DNA of 64,000 nt from an uncultured Pelagibacteraceae bacterium (GTDB lineage Bacteria; Pseudomonadota; Alphaproteobacteria; Pelagibacterales; Pelagibacteraceae). The stretch is from positions 62,001 to 126,000 of the forward strand of contig CACALX010000001.1 of the NCBI GenBank assembly GCA_902533445.1, read 5' to 3'. The translations under genes and the position numbers were made by a program. The notes beneath the pieces were generated by a model. The model saw nothing but the letters and a program-made list of their open reading frames with translations, made no database searches and was not told the origin of the DNA. This document shows positions 1 through 7,745 of this stretch, in pieces. Within the stretch, counting starts at the first letter, position 1. Every line of letters starts with the position of its first letter.

Positions 1-239
1 ACGAATTTTCTTTTTGGAATTACACATTTTTTGGTGACATTTTTTGAATGTTGTAAATTAACTAAATTTTCATCCTCTGCCACTTCCCACATATTTAAAT
101 TCCAAGTGCCAATTTTTCTTAATTCAAAATAACCAGACTTTTCATAACAATTAATTTGAATAAGATCGAACCATTGATCAGCAAAACTATTGTTTGACCA
201 AAAAAGACTAAAAAAGATTAATAATAAAAGTTTTTTCAT
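1..239 (-). CDS. Secreted protein of unknown function, N-terminal part (cut by window start)
   Basis: I read this frame by hand; it is not in the ORF track because it runs off the window. It starts at ATG 239-237 and stays open for 79 codons to position 1. The first 20 residues form a classical signal peptide (MKKLLLLIFFSLFWSNNSFA) with a cleavage site before Asp21. The visible mature part has two cysteines (CYEKSG and KKCVIP) and no domain I recognise. The gene begins directly after the stop codon of the MORN protein upstream on the same strand, so the two are almost certainly co-transcribed. Its signal peptide resembles that of the neighbour (both contain WSN followed by S-x-A), which suggests shared ancestry of the leaders or similar sorting. 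Confidence 0.75.
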   Translation of the reverse strand, partial: MKKLLLLIFFSLFWSNNSFADQWFDLIQINCYEKSGYFELRKIGTWNLNMWEVAEDENLVNLQHSKNVTKKCVIPKRKF

Positions 240-1544
240 CTAATAATTTGGAATATTTAATGTTTTATCGTTAACTAAAATTTTATTTCCCATTATTTTT
301 ATAGAAGCTTTTTGACGATCACCTAAGCTAATAGATACAAGTTTTTCCAATACCACCTGTTGTTTATCGAGAGTAATTCCTTTTGAATTAAACAAGTCAT
401 GATCTGCACCCAATCTTTTTTTAACTTTTAAAACTAATAGATCAGAAAATATCCCTGAACCTCCACTGTTTGACTGTGTTTTTAAAACCATTGCACCATT
501 ATCCGTAGTCCCATAATAAAAATATAAAAAATAACCTTCACCATTTGGATAGTTAATTGAAACGACAGGCTTTCCTTCATCTAATCTTGAGATTTCATAA
601 TCATCTAAAAGAGAATATTGGTTTGAATCAAATGCGTCTGAAAGATTAATTGTGATGATAATATCTCCACTATCTGCATATCCAGGAATGAAGTCCTTTA
701 TAATTTCAGGATGTACTGGATGTTTTTGATAAAAGAAATGTTTAGAAAGACATGATTTAATTGTTCCAAATTCATTATCTGATTTTTGACAAACTGGATC
801 AAGTTTGTCCAAAGTATTTTTAACATTTAAATCCGATAGAGCACTTTCCAAAGATAATTTGGCTGGTTTATAAGTTGGATCAACTTCTAAGGTTTTTTTA
901 TAATATAAAATAGCTCCATTTAAGTATCCGTTCCTATTAAGCACATGTCCTTTTTGTAGAAGTAATTTTTTATTATCTGATTGTTCCTGTATAGAAACTA
1001 GTTTTCCATTTTCCCATACTGCTGAGAATTTTGCTTTAACATCAGCAAAAACTAAGGTTCCTTGACCATGTTTTTTATTATTCTTATATTTTCCATAAAA
1101 TAATTCACTATTGTCATAAACAATTGGTTGCTCTCCTTCAAAAAATGCAACACCATCTTTAAATTGACCTACATACTCTTCACCAGTTGGTAATATTATT
1201 TTACCTTTGCCGTTCTCCTTATCATTTTTCCATTCACCACTATATTTGAGTCCATTCTTATATCTAATTGCACCAGAGCCACTTTTTTTATCATCCTTCC
1301 ATTGACCTATATAAAGGATACCATCTGCTTCATCTGTGAATGTACCTTCACCATGTCTTTTGTCATTTTTAAATTCACCTTCATATTTTTTAAAATTCCA
1401 ATAAATTAAAGTTCCTTTACCCTCACGTTTTCCATCAACTAATTTTCCAATGTATTCATCTCCGTTAGGATAGAAAAAAGATTCAGCTAAACTAAAATTG
1501 GACCATGATAAAATAATTGTCAGGATTAAAAAAATTTTCTTCAT
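240..1544 (-). CDS. Secreted MORN-repeat protein
   Basis: Residues 1-20 are a signal peptide ending in NFSLA. Residues about 25-185 hold six or so MORN repeats of the form Y-x-G-x-(F/W)-K-(D/N)-x-K-x-G-x-G (for example YIGKLVDGKREGKG and YSGEWKNDKENGKG). MORN repeats form an extended beta-hairpin sheet usually linked to membrane or protein contacts. Residues about 198-245 look like one TPR-type helical pair (GHVLNRNGYLNGAILYYKK). The C-terminal 180 residues are a predicted beta-rich domain I do not recognise. The start overlaps the 3' end of the upstream gene by 4 bp (ATGA), so translation is coupled. It is probably an exported, periplasmic or surface protein; no enzymatic role is evident. 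Confidence 0.85.
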   Translation of the reverse strand: MKKIFLILTIILSWSNFSLAESFFYPNGDEYIGKLVDGKREGKGTLIYWNFKKYEGEFKNDKRHGEGTFTDEADGILYIGQWKDDKKSGSGAIRYKNGLKYSGEWKNDKENGKGKIILPTGEEYVGQFKDGVAFFEGEQPIVYDNSELFYGKYKNNKKHGQGTLVFADVKAKFSAVWENGKLVSIQEQSDNKKLLLQKGHVLNRNGYLNGAILYYKKTLEVDPTYKPAKLSLESALSDLNVKNTLDKLDPVCQKSDNEFGTIKSCLSKHFFYQKHPVHPEIIKDFIPGYADSGDIIITINLSDAFDSNQYSLLDDYEISRLDEGKPVVSINYPNGEGYFLYFYYGTTDNGAMVLKTQSNSGGSGIFSDLLVLKVKKRLGADHDLFNSKGITLDKQQVVLEKLVSISLGDRQKASIKIMGNKILVNDKTLNIPNY

Positions 1545-2059
1545 TTAAATTTTTCTATTTTAACTGAATAATCGATACCATTAAATGATGGTTTTTTATC
1601 GTCAAATTTTAGGAAATAAGCTTTTATAAAGTGTTTTCTAGATCCTGTACCCCAATTTGTTCCTTTTAATTTTATCTCACTTAAACCATCACTATTTAAA
1701 TCTTCAATCTCTACACTTCTTGGTGCAAATGTTTGGGTTTGATCAAATTCTTTAATATAGAATGTTGTTTCTTCGCTAACTAATATTACAGGATTATTTT
1801 CTTCAATATAAAATATATAAAACTGTCCACTTTTAGTGTCCTCTCTTCCTGCGTAATAAAATTTATATCCATTATCAGTGGTTTTAATATCGACGATTCC
1901 TGAAAAAAAGTTATTCATTATATCTGAACGCTCTTTAAATTTCTTATAAAGATCATTGTTTGAAAGATTTTTGTTTATAAAATCACTGCTTACCTCTCCT
2001 GCAAAAGTTACTGTCGGCAGAAATAGAATTAAAAATATTACTAGTTGAACTTTTCTCAT
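1541..2059 (-). CDS. Secreted protein with an FG-GAP/EF-hand-like DLNSDG loop
   Basis: The protein is 172 residues with a signal peptide (residues 1-20, ending PTVTFA). The mature part contains EDLNSDGLSEIKLKG near residue 120, the D-x-N-x-D-G calcium-binding style loop of FG-GAP/VCBS and dockerin-like repeats. I do not recognise the whole protein. It lies in a run of minus-strand genes with the MORN protein downstream (4 bp overlap) and small membrane proteins upstream (14 bp gap). A periplasmic location is likely; function is unknown. Confidence 0.75.
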   Translation of the reverse strand: MRKVQLVIFLILFLPTVTFAGEVSSDFINKNLSNNDLYKKFKERSDIMNNFFSGIVDIKTTDNGYKFYYAGREDTKSGQFYIFYIEENNPVILVSEETTFYIKEFDQTQTFAPRSVEIEDLNSDGLSEIKLKGTNWGTGSRKHFIKAYFLKFDDKKPSFNGIDYSVKIEKFK

Positions 2060-2073
2060 TTATTCATCCAAAT

Positions 2074-2385
2074 TTAATTTTTTCTAATTTTTAAAAAGCA
2101 GTAAATATAAATACCTGAAGTAACAAAGTTAATTGGCATCCATATTTCTCTAGTTAAATTTACTGGAATAACTGGATTGTATAAAATTGCAATTAGTCCA
2201 AATAAAATTGTTATTTCGTTAATACCTCCTGCAGCTTTAACATTATATATAATTATAATTATTGACGTTATTGTTACGATCAATCTCAAAAACATATAGA
2301 AACCATACGGAAAGCTAATAAGAGGGGCTAAAATTAATAGAACTGCAGGTATTATTAAAAAAAGATTTAAAGAATTTTTATTCAT
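2074..2385 (-). CDS. Small integral membrane protein, DUF6804-like
   Basis: This 103-residue protein is almost entirely hydrophobic, with three or four membrane segments (about residues 8-26, 30-48, 57-73 and 82-98). The motif NPVIPVNLTREIW (about residues 70-82) is typical of a family of small bacterial membrane proteins annotated as DUF6804; the family call rests on memory of this motif and is moderate. The gene overlaps its upstream neighbour by 8 bp (2378-2385), so it is part of the same transcription unit. No function is known. Confidence 0.7.
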   Translation of the reverse strand: MNKNSLNLFLIIPAVLLILAPLISFPYGFYMFLRLIVTITSIIIIIYNVKAAGGINEITILFGLIAILYNPVIPVNLTREIWMPINFVTSGIYIYCFLKIRKN

Positions 2386-2773
2386 TACTAACTCTATATT
2401 CCATTAAATAATAATAAAATGTAATAAGCATAATCACATCTCTAACAAAACTATTTATCATAAAAGAAAGGTTTACCTCAGATGAAGTGATTATATTTTC
2501 ATATCCAAAATAGATCATCATTAATACAGGTACAATTAGAGTGAATTTAAAATTAAAATTCTTATAAATTTTTGAAATTGCAAAAGCTGAAAAGTAACCT
2601 GCAACATATCCAGAAATAGCAAAGAAAATAAATTCACTGCCAATTTGCATGTTTCCTGAAAAAAAATTGGCAAACGATGCAAAAAGTCTACTTCCTAATT
2701 GTCCAATTAACATTCCAATAACCGCTGTTAATGGAAACAGCAATGAAACTAAAACACTTAGAAATTTATTCAT
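2378..2773 (-). CDS. Four-helix membrane protein of unknown function
   Basis: The protein has 131 residues and about four predicted membrane segments (roughly 5-25, 45-68, 77-92 and 100-122). Small residues in the second segment (GYVAGYFSAFAI) suggest close helix packing. I see no catalytic or transport signature. It starts 1 bp after the stop of the upstream soluble gene and overlaps the downstream gene by 8 bp, which supports an operon of small envelope proteins. Confidence 0.65.
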   Translation of the reverse strand: MNKFLSVLVSLLFPLTAVIGMLIGQLGSRLFASFANFFSGNMQIGSEFIFFAISGYVAGYFSAFAISKIYKNFNFKFTLIVPVLMMIYFGYENIITSSEVNLSFMINSFVRDVIMLITFYYYLMEYRVSNE

Positions 2774-2774
2774 T

Positions 2775-3224
2775 CTATATTGATATTTGTTCTTTATACC
2801 CGCTTATTTTAATGACTTCATCATGAAGTTTTTTAGCTTTAGGACCTGCTCTTGAGTACTGGTTATCTAAAAAGAAAGCTTCAACTTCCATGTTGTTATA
2901 GTCAAAGTTTAAACTAAACCCTCCATAATCCATTATACCAATAATCCTATAATTAAATTTACTCCATGTTTTTCTATCTTCTGCTTCAATTGAAGGTGTG
3001 ATCCATCTATGAGCACCAGAATATGTTAAATCAATTTTATGATCAAAAAATTCATCCTGAATAATTCCAATTCTGAATTTAGCCAACTCTTTGGTAATAT
3101 CTTCCTTACTAAAATTTTTTTTATTTTTTTTTAACTGATCTAAAATGTTCCAAACTTCTTTAGTGATACCAACTATTTCTTTTGCTAATTTTTCAATCTC
3201 TTTATTTTTAAAAAGACCAAACAT
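2775..3224 (-). CDS. Soluble hypothetical protein
   Basis: This 149-residue protein lacks a signal peptide and membrane segments. It opens with a lysine-rich amphipathic helix (MFGLFKNKEIEKLAKEI) that could lie on a membrane surface or mediate a protein contact. The rest mixes helices and strands with no motif I recognise. The gene sits within the minus-strand island operon, with 1 bp to the next gene downstream. Function is unknown. Confidence 0.6.
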   Translation of the reverse strand: MFGLFKNKEIEKLAKEIVGITKEVWNILDQLKKNKKNFSKEDITKELAKFRIGIIQDEFFDHKIDLTYSGAHRWITPSIEAEDRKTWSKFNYRIIGIMDYGGFSLNFDYNNMEVEAFFLDNQYSRAGPKAKKLHDEVIKISGYKEQISI

Positions 3225-3261
3225 TCTAATTATTTTTTCTTAGTTACTTTTTTAGTTTTTT

Positions 3262-3330
3262 TCATTGGCTACTAGAATATATTGCATACGCTAAAGCTAC
3301 AAGTTCAATAGCTATAACTACTTCAAGCAT
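3262..3330 (-). CDS. Possible 22-residue membrane peptide
   Basis: A short frame (MLEVVIAIELVALAYAIYSSSQ) starts 3 bp after the stop of the 116-aa membrane protein and consists of a single hydrophobic helix with a short polar tail. It occupies most of the 109-bp gap between two clearly coding genes. No Shine-Dalgarno sequence is visible, so the support is only position, start codon and the membrane-helix composition. It could equally be chance. Confidence 0.3.
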   Translation of the reverse strand: MLEVVIAIELVALAYAIYSSSQ

Positions 3331-3333
3331 TCA

Positions 3334-3684
3334 CTAAATCTTAACAACAGGAAAGTTAGAATGAGTAAATGATATTAATATTAACCACAGTATAAATATA
3401 AGTCCCATTATAGATCTAGCTTTCCACTTTTCAGTTGCCTCAAGGTAATAGTGAAATCTTGCAAATCTTCCATCGTTAGTATCAGCTAGATACAATATGG
3501 AATATATAACGACAAAATTAATACTGTAATTAATAAAATTATCTAAATTTCTATCCATTTCATGTATCAACCAAAACCAAAGAAGTGGGTAAACAGGATA
3601 AAAAAACACACTGAATGTAGGAGGAAAAACCCATTTCTTTAAAAATAATTTATAATTTGTATTAGATTTTTTATTATCATTCAT
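3334..3684 (-). CDS. Membrane protein of unknown function
   Basis: The protein has 116 residues with about three membrane segments (roughly 18-38, 48-66 and 90-110). The stretch VFPPTFSVFFYPVYPLLWFWLI is rich in Pro and aromatic residues, recalling DUF4234-type small membrane proteins, but I would not assign it to that family. It begins 1 bp after the stop of the larger secreted protein (3686-4861), so the two are likely co-expressed. Confidence 0.6.
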   Translation of the reverse strand: MNDNKKSNTNYKLFLKKWVFPPTFSVFFYPVYPLLWFWLIHEMDRNLDNFINYSINFVVIYSILYLADTNDGRFARFHYYLEATEKWKARSIMGLIFILWLILISFTHSNFPVVKI

Positions 3685-3685
3685 A

Positions 3686-4861
3686 TTAATTTTTAATACG
3701 TTTTATTTTTCCTGACTTGTAGTTGTATTTTCTTCGATGTGTTGAATTAAAATTTGTTATCAATAAATCGTTATCAGCAATCATTTCTGCCTTTAAACCT
3801 CTGTCATTAGAACCTTTAATGTACCAATATTTATTTTTATAAATTATCAAAGCTTCAGAAGTGTAGACACAATTTTCACCACACTTTTGATCTACTATAG
3901 AGCTCATCTCATATCTTTCATAAGAGATGTTTTTTGAAATAGATTTTAAAGTTTTTTTATTTTGAATAATATTTTGAGGCATCAAAGGTTTATCTGATGA
4001 ATACGATTTAACCGGAAAAGTTTTATGATGTTTTTCAAACTTTTTTGATAAACAATCAATATCCAGATTTTCACCAACAAAGACCTCGACCTCTGTAATA
4101 CTAGTTTCTGTAAAATTGTAAGAACGTTTATATTTACTACACGCTCCTAAATATTCTGCGTAAGTAGCGGACTGATCAATATATCTTTTATCCAAGTCCA
4201 TTATTTGGATATAATTATTCTCATAGAACGAGGTAACTATAGCAGTCATTGTTCGAGCACCCATCGAATTGGAGCCATCAATCTGAAATCTAATAACAAG
4301 ATCCATGAAGTCATCTTTGTTTGCATCTGCATAAAAATAATCAATAATATTTATCCAGTTATTTTTAAGATCTGCATCATCTTTGTATTTAATTGTATTT
4401 GGATCATATGTTGTTATTTCCTCCACACCGCACCTTCTGCTTATGTCGTAAAAAGTAATTCTTCTCTCTTTTTTGATGTTTATTTTGCATGTGTAGTAGG
4501 GATTGTTTGGGATGCTTATTCTTAATGAGTTGTTTTTAAGAAATTTAAAATCAAGTTTTTCTAAGTCTAAAGCAGCCCATCCATCTTGAATATAATCATA
4601 CTTAGCCTCTGACTTAAATTCAGCACGCATACCAATGGTCTCACAATAATTCTCTATTGAGAATGCTATGTTCAAGGTCATCTGATCAAGTTGACTTAGA
4701 TCTATGTTGCTAGATTTATATTGATTACAGATACCTAAAATTTCAGTTGTATTTAACTTTTTGTCTAATAGCTTTTCGTTAAAATCATAAACTGCATCAT
4801 TAGAAATTGCAGGTGTTAAATATAAAAAGCATAAAAAAATAATTCCTAAAAGCTTTTTCAT
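3686..4861 (-). CDS. Large secreted protein of unknown function
   Basis: This 391-residue protein begins with a signal peptide (residues 1-20, MKKLLGIIFLCFLYLTPAIS). The mature chain has several cysteines (ICNQY, YTCKI, RCGVEE, GACSK, DCLSK, KCGENC), an even-looking set that could form periplasmic disulfides. A DANKDDFMDLVIRF segment near residue 180 resembles an FG-GAP/VCBS calcium loop, as in the 172-aa secreted protein of the same cluster. I recognise no enzyme family. It is the first gene of the left half of the island, 24 bp past the 38-aa gene, and could be read through from the helicase operon. Confidence 0.7.
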   Translation of the reverse strand: MKKLLGIIFLCFLYLTPAISNDAVYDFNEKLLDKKLNTTEILGICNQYKSSNIDLSQLDQMTLNIAFSIENYCETIGMRAEFKSEAKYDYIQDGWAALDLEKLDFKFLKNNSLRISIPNNPYYTCKINIKKERRITFYDISRRCGVEEITTYDPNTIKYKDDADLKNNWINIIDYFYADANKDDFMDLVIRFQIDGSNSMGARTMTAIVTSFYENNYIQIMDLDKRYIDQSATYAEYLGACSKYKRSYNFTETSITEVEVFVGENLDIDCLSKKFEKHHKTFPVKSYSSDKPLMPQNIIQNKKTLKSISKNISYERYEMSSIVDQKCGENCVYTSEALIIYKNKYWYIKGSNDRGLKAEMIADNDLLITNFNSTHRRKYNYKSGKIKRIKN

Positions 4862-4885
4862 AATCCAAGACTACCAAATCTCAAA

Positions 4886-5002
4886 CTATTCAACCAGCTC
4901 AAATTTTTTATATTTTAAAAACTTAACGTTATTAACAACATCTAATGAAAGCCTAATATTCCTATCCTCTTCTAAAGCAATGATTAATTTACCGTATGCC
5001 AT
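4886..5002 (-). CDS. 38-residue protein translationally coupled to the DUF3883 gene
   Basis: This gene is below the ORF-track cutoff and I translated it by hand: MAYGKLIIALEEDRNIR then LSLDVVNNVKFLKYKKFELVE. Its ATG shares its A with the TGA stop of the preceding DUF3883 gene (TGATG), the classic arrangement for stop-start coupling. The composition (alternating charged and aliphatic residues, no hydrophobic segment) looks like a small folded or partner-binding protein. It may be an accessory subunit, inhibitor or sensor of the upstream helicase/nuclease system. A chance ORF is possible, but overlap and clean termination make a real gene more likely. Confidence 0.6.
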   Translation of the reverse strand: MAYGKLIIALEEDRNIRLSLDVVNNVKFLKYKKFELVE

Positions 5003-5898
5003 CAGTTTTTAGATATTACAAAACCATCACTTTCAACTTTCCATTCTAAATTATTCTTAAATATGGATTTATCGATATTTGTAATTTTAAGTAATTTATT
5101 ATAGTCAAATTTATCTGGGTTACTTTTATCTACCGGAAGCAAGTAAATAAAATACTTATCTTTTAATTTATTTGCAGTTTGTTTTTCTTTAACACTTAAA
5201 TGAAATTCGTAATTGGATTTAGAGATAGCTTTTACCTCAATATATATTTTTTCAACCCTATCATCTTTTTTCTCAAAACTTTGTATATCATATCCAGCAG
5301 ATACATCTCTTAAAGCTACATGATCAACTTTTAATGATGGACTGATTTGATCTACCTTGTCTTGCTCTTTTTTAAATATTAATTTTTCAGCATCATCACC
5401 TAATTGTTTTTTATCTTTTAATATTTTTTCAAGTTCACTCGGAGAAAATTCTTTATTTTTGACAAATTCTAACAAAGAATTATCTAGAATAAAGTAAGAA
5501 CCATTTTTATAATCTATTTTTTTTGATGATATTAAAAAGTTTCTTAGATCACTTGAAAGATTATTGTAAAGAGAATCTGGTTCAAAAATATATAAACCAT
5601 CTTTGAATGTAAAATTTAAAAGATATTCTTTTAAACACTGACCATAGTCAGATTTTTTTGATATTTTCCCAAAAAGCACTTTATCAAAGCTATTCTTGTC
5701 TAAATTATCTATTAAAATATTGTTTCCATTAATCCTAAGGAAATTTATATCAATTAAAAAATTTAAACTTTCTCTTAAATATTTATTTTTTTTTGAATAT
5801 TCAATTTTTACAAGTTCTAGATATTTAATTTGTCTACAAATTTCATACAAATCTGAGAGGCGTTTATAATCAATCTTTTCGAATAATTCATAGCTCAT
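5002..5898 (-). CDS. DUF3883 / PD-(D/E)XK nuclease-like protein
   Basis: The protein has 298 residues. The N-terminal 150 residues are helical, with winged-helix-like segments of uncertain identity. The C-terminal part (about 165-255) carries the DUF3883 pattern: GDDAEKLI (168-174), GYDIQSF (202-208) and YIEVKA (219-224). This gives a likely active-site set of E171, D204, E221 and K223, as expected for a restriction-endonuclease-like fold of the Mrr/PD-(D/E)XK type. DUF3883 domains occur in helicase-linked restriction and defence proteins. The gene overlaps the helicase gene by 4 bp (ATGA) upstream and the 38-aa gene by 1 bp downstream. Inference: it is the nuclease effector of a three-to-four-gene defence operon. 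Confidence 0.8.
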   Translation of the reverse strand: MSYELFEKIDYKRLSDLYEICRQIKYLELVKIEYSKKNKYLRESLNFLIDINFLRINGNNILIDNLDKNSFDKVLFGKISKKSDYGQCLKEYLLNFTFKDGLYIFEPDSLYNNLSSDLRNFLISSKKIDYKNGSYFILDNSLLEFVKNKEFSPSELEKILKDKKQLGDDAEKLIFKKEQDKVDQISPSLKVDHVALRDVSAGYDIQSFEKKDDRVEKIYIEVKAISKSNYEFHLSVKEKQTANKLKDKYFIYLLPVDKSNPDKFDYNKLLKITNIDKSIFKNNLEWKVESDGFVISKN

Positions 5899-7745
5899 AG
5901 CTCTAGATCATTATACAATTCTTCCCAACTTTCATCTTCATCATTTAAATCAAATGTAAAATTTTCTTCTTCAATAATTCTCATTTGTCTATCAGCTTTA
6001 TGAAAAACCTTGTTGTAGACCTTGATATCTACTGAATCATTATAATGTAAAAAATCATACTCTACTGGATTATCTTCCGAACCGCCAACTCTATGAATTC
6101 TATCCAAGGATTGTAGAAATTCAGCCGCATTGTAGCTCAAATCATAATAAATGGCGTTTGTACATGCTTGATGTAAAGAAATAGACTCAGCACATGATTG
6201 AGGTGTTGCAACAATTGCATCAAGACTGGATTCTTTATCATTAAAATCTATTTTAATATTTTTCCTTTGATCAAGATCAGTCTCACCAATAATTTTTTCT
6301 GCTCTAATATTATTTAAAGTTAATTCTTTATGAATTAAATCAACTGTTTTCAGATGGGTAGACCATATAAGTACCTTTTTGTTTTTAAACTTAAGATTTT
6401 TAACTATTTCTAATAGTTTCAGTAATTTTGCTGGTTTTTCTAACTCATCATATCTTGCAATTATTCCTGATATATTATTGGTAATTAAATTTTCTTTTTG
6501 AAAAACAAGATTATCTTCAAGCACACTTTCAAGATTTTTTACATAAGATGCACATTGTTTTAATCTAATAATCCTAGCTTTACATATTTGTTCGATTAAA
6601 TCAGCATTATCAAAAAATTCTTTACGACCATAATCTTTTATATTTGTTACAATTGCATCATAAATTTGTTTTTCGTAAGGATTCATGTCTACTAATATAG
6701 GTGGATTAAATATTTGCTTTGCTAAATTTAAATCGTTCTTAGTTACTCTAACAAAGTAAGGATTAATTTTCTGGCTTACAAATTCAATCGCTTCTTCATT
6801 GTTTTCTTTATTTAAAAGAAATTCAACTCTACTTTTATCTTCAGATGTTAAAACTTTATCTTGGCCATATAAAAAATCTAAATAATTAAATATATCTCTC
6901 AGATCATTCGGCACTGGTGTACCTGTAAGCACAACTTTAAATTCTGAACAAGCTGATAACTCTAAAATTGCTGATGACCAGGTACCTTCAATTTTTTTTA
7001 TATAATGAGCTTCATCAATTACTAGTAAGATTTTATTTCTTGAAAAAAAGCTTTTTAATAAATCTATATCTCTGGTCACAGTTTGAAAGTGAGATAATAT
7101 TAAATTTGATGTTAAAATTTTTTCATAAAAAAGTTGTCTATCATCTGGATCCGGACCAAGTATTTTCATTTTTGGTTTCTGATTAAAATTTTTATAGAAT
7201 TCAAATTCCCAAGAACCAAAAGCATTTTTTGGTCCTATAACAAAAATTGCATCAACTTTATTTTCAAGCCTTAATTTTTCAAAGTATGCAAGTACGACTG
7301 ATGTTTTTCCACTACCTGGTACAGAAAAATTTGCTGCTGATCCAGCAGAATATAAATGAAACAAACTATTAATTTGGTGATCAACAAGATTTCTATATAA
7401 AAAATTAATTGTCTTATTGAAATTATTTAATTCATCTTTGCTTTCCTTGTTTTTAATTTTAGAGATTAAATTTGCTTTATTTCTAAATTGCTCTCTCTCT
7501 GCTTTAATCTTATTCAAATAATCATCTAATTCATTATTTAGAATGATATGAATTTTGTTTTTTTCTAAAAATTTAACTATTTTCTCCATATTTATTAAAT
7601 CAATAACTGAAGAATATTTTATTTTTTCTTCTGACTCTTCTTTGTTGAGATTAAAATATTTCAATTGAAAGATTATTTTATCAGGTGGTCTTTGATCAAA
7701 AATAATTGAAAAATTATTTTCTTTTAAATTAACTTTTGCCTTCAA
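5895..7745 (-). CDS. SNF2-family DEAH helicase/translocase
   Basis: The protein has 616 residues. Residues 1-115 form a charged N-terminal region with no recognised domain. The ATPase core follows: Walker A VPGSGKT (142-148), DEAH box (244-247) preceded by LLVI, motif III LTGTP (273-277), then a C-terminal helicase half with VLIWSTH (motif IV-like), ATPQSCAE (motif V) and QSLDRIHRVG (arginine-finger motif VI). This is the SNF2 double-stranded-DNA translocase architecture without a methyltransferase or extra nuclease domain in the same chain. It overlaps the ParB-like gene and the DUF3883 gene by 4 bp each, so the three products are probably made in fixed ratio and act together. Inference: it is the motor subunit of a DNA-targeting defence system. 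Confidence 0.9.
   Translation of the reverse strand: MKAKVNLKENNFSIIFDQRPPDKIIFQLKYFNLNKEESEEKIKYSSVIDLINMEKIVKFLEKNKIHIILNNELDDYLNKIKAEREQFRNKANLISKIKNKESKDELNNFNKTINFLYRNLVDHQINSLFHLYSAGSAANFSVPGSGKTSVVLAYFEKLRLENKVDAIFVIGPKNAFGSWEFEFYKNFNQKPKMKILGPDPDDRQLFYEKILTSNLILSHFQTVTRDIDLLKSFFSRNKILLVIDEAHYIKKIEGTWSSAILELSACSEFKVVLTGTPVPNDLRDIFNYLDFLYGQDKVLTSEDKSRVEFLLNKENNEEAIEFVSQKINPYFVRVTKNDLNLAKQIFNPPILVDMNPYEKQIYDAIVTNIKDYGRKEFFDNADLIEQICKARIIRLKQCASYVKNLESVLEDNLVFQKENLITNNISGIIARYDELEKPAKLLKLLEIVKNLKFKNKKVLIWSTHLKTVDLIHKELTLNNIRAEKIIGETDLDQRKNIKIDFNDKESSLDAIVATPQSCAESISLHQACTNAIYYDLSYNAAEFLQSLDRIHRVGGSEDNPVEYDFLHYNDSVDIKVYNKVFHKADRQMRIIEEENFTFDLNDEDESWEELYNDLEL

Noticed and set aside
4205-4525. 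Plus-strand ORF of 106 aa inside the large secreted protein
   Set aside because: Antisense shadow of a gene with a signal peptide and good operon context.
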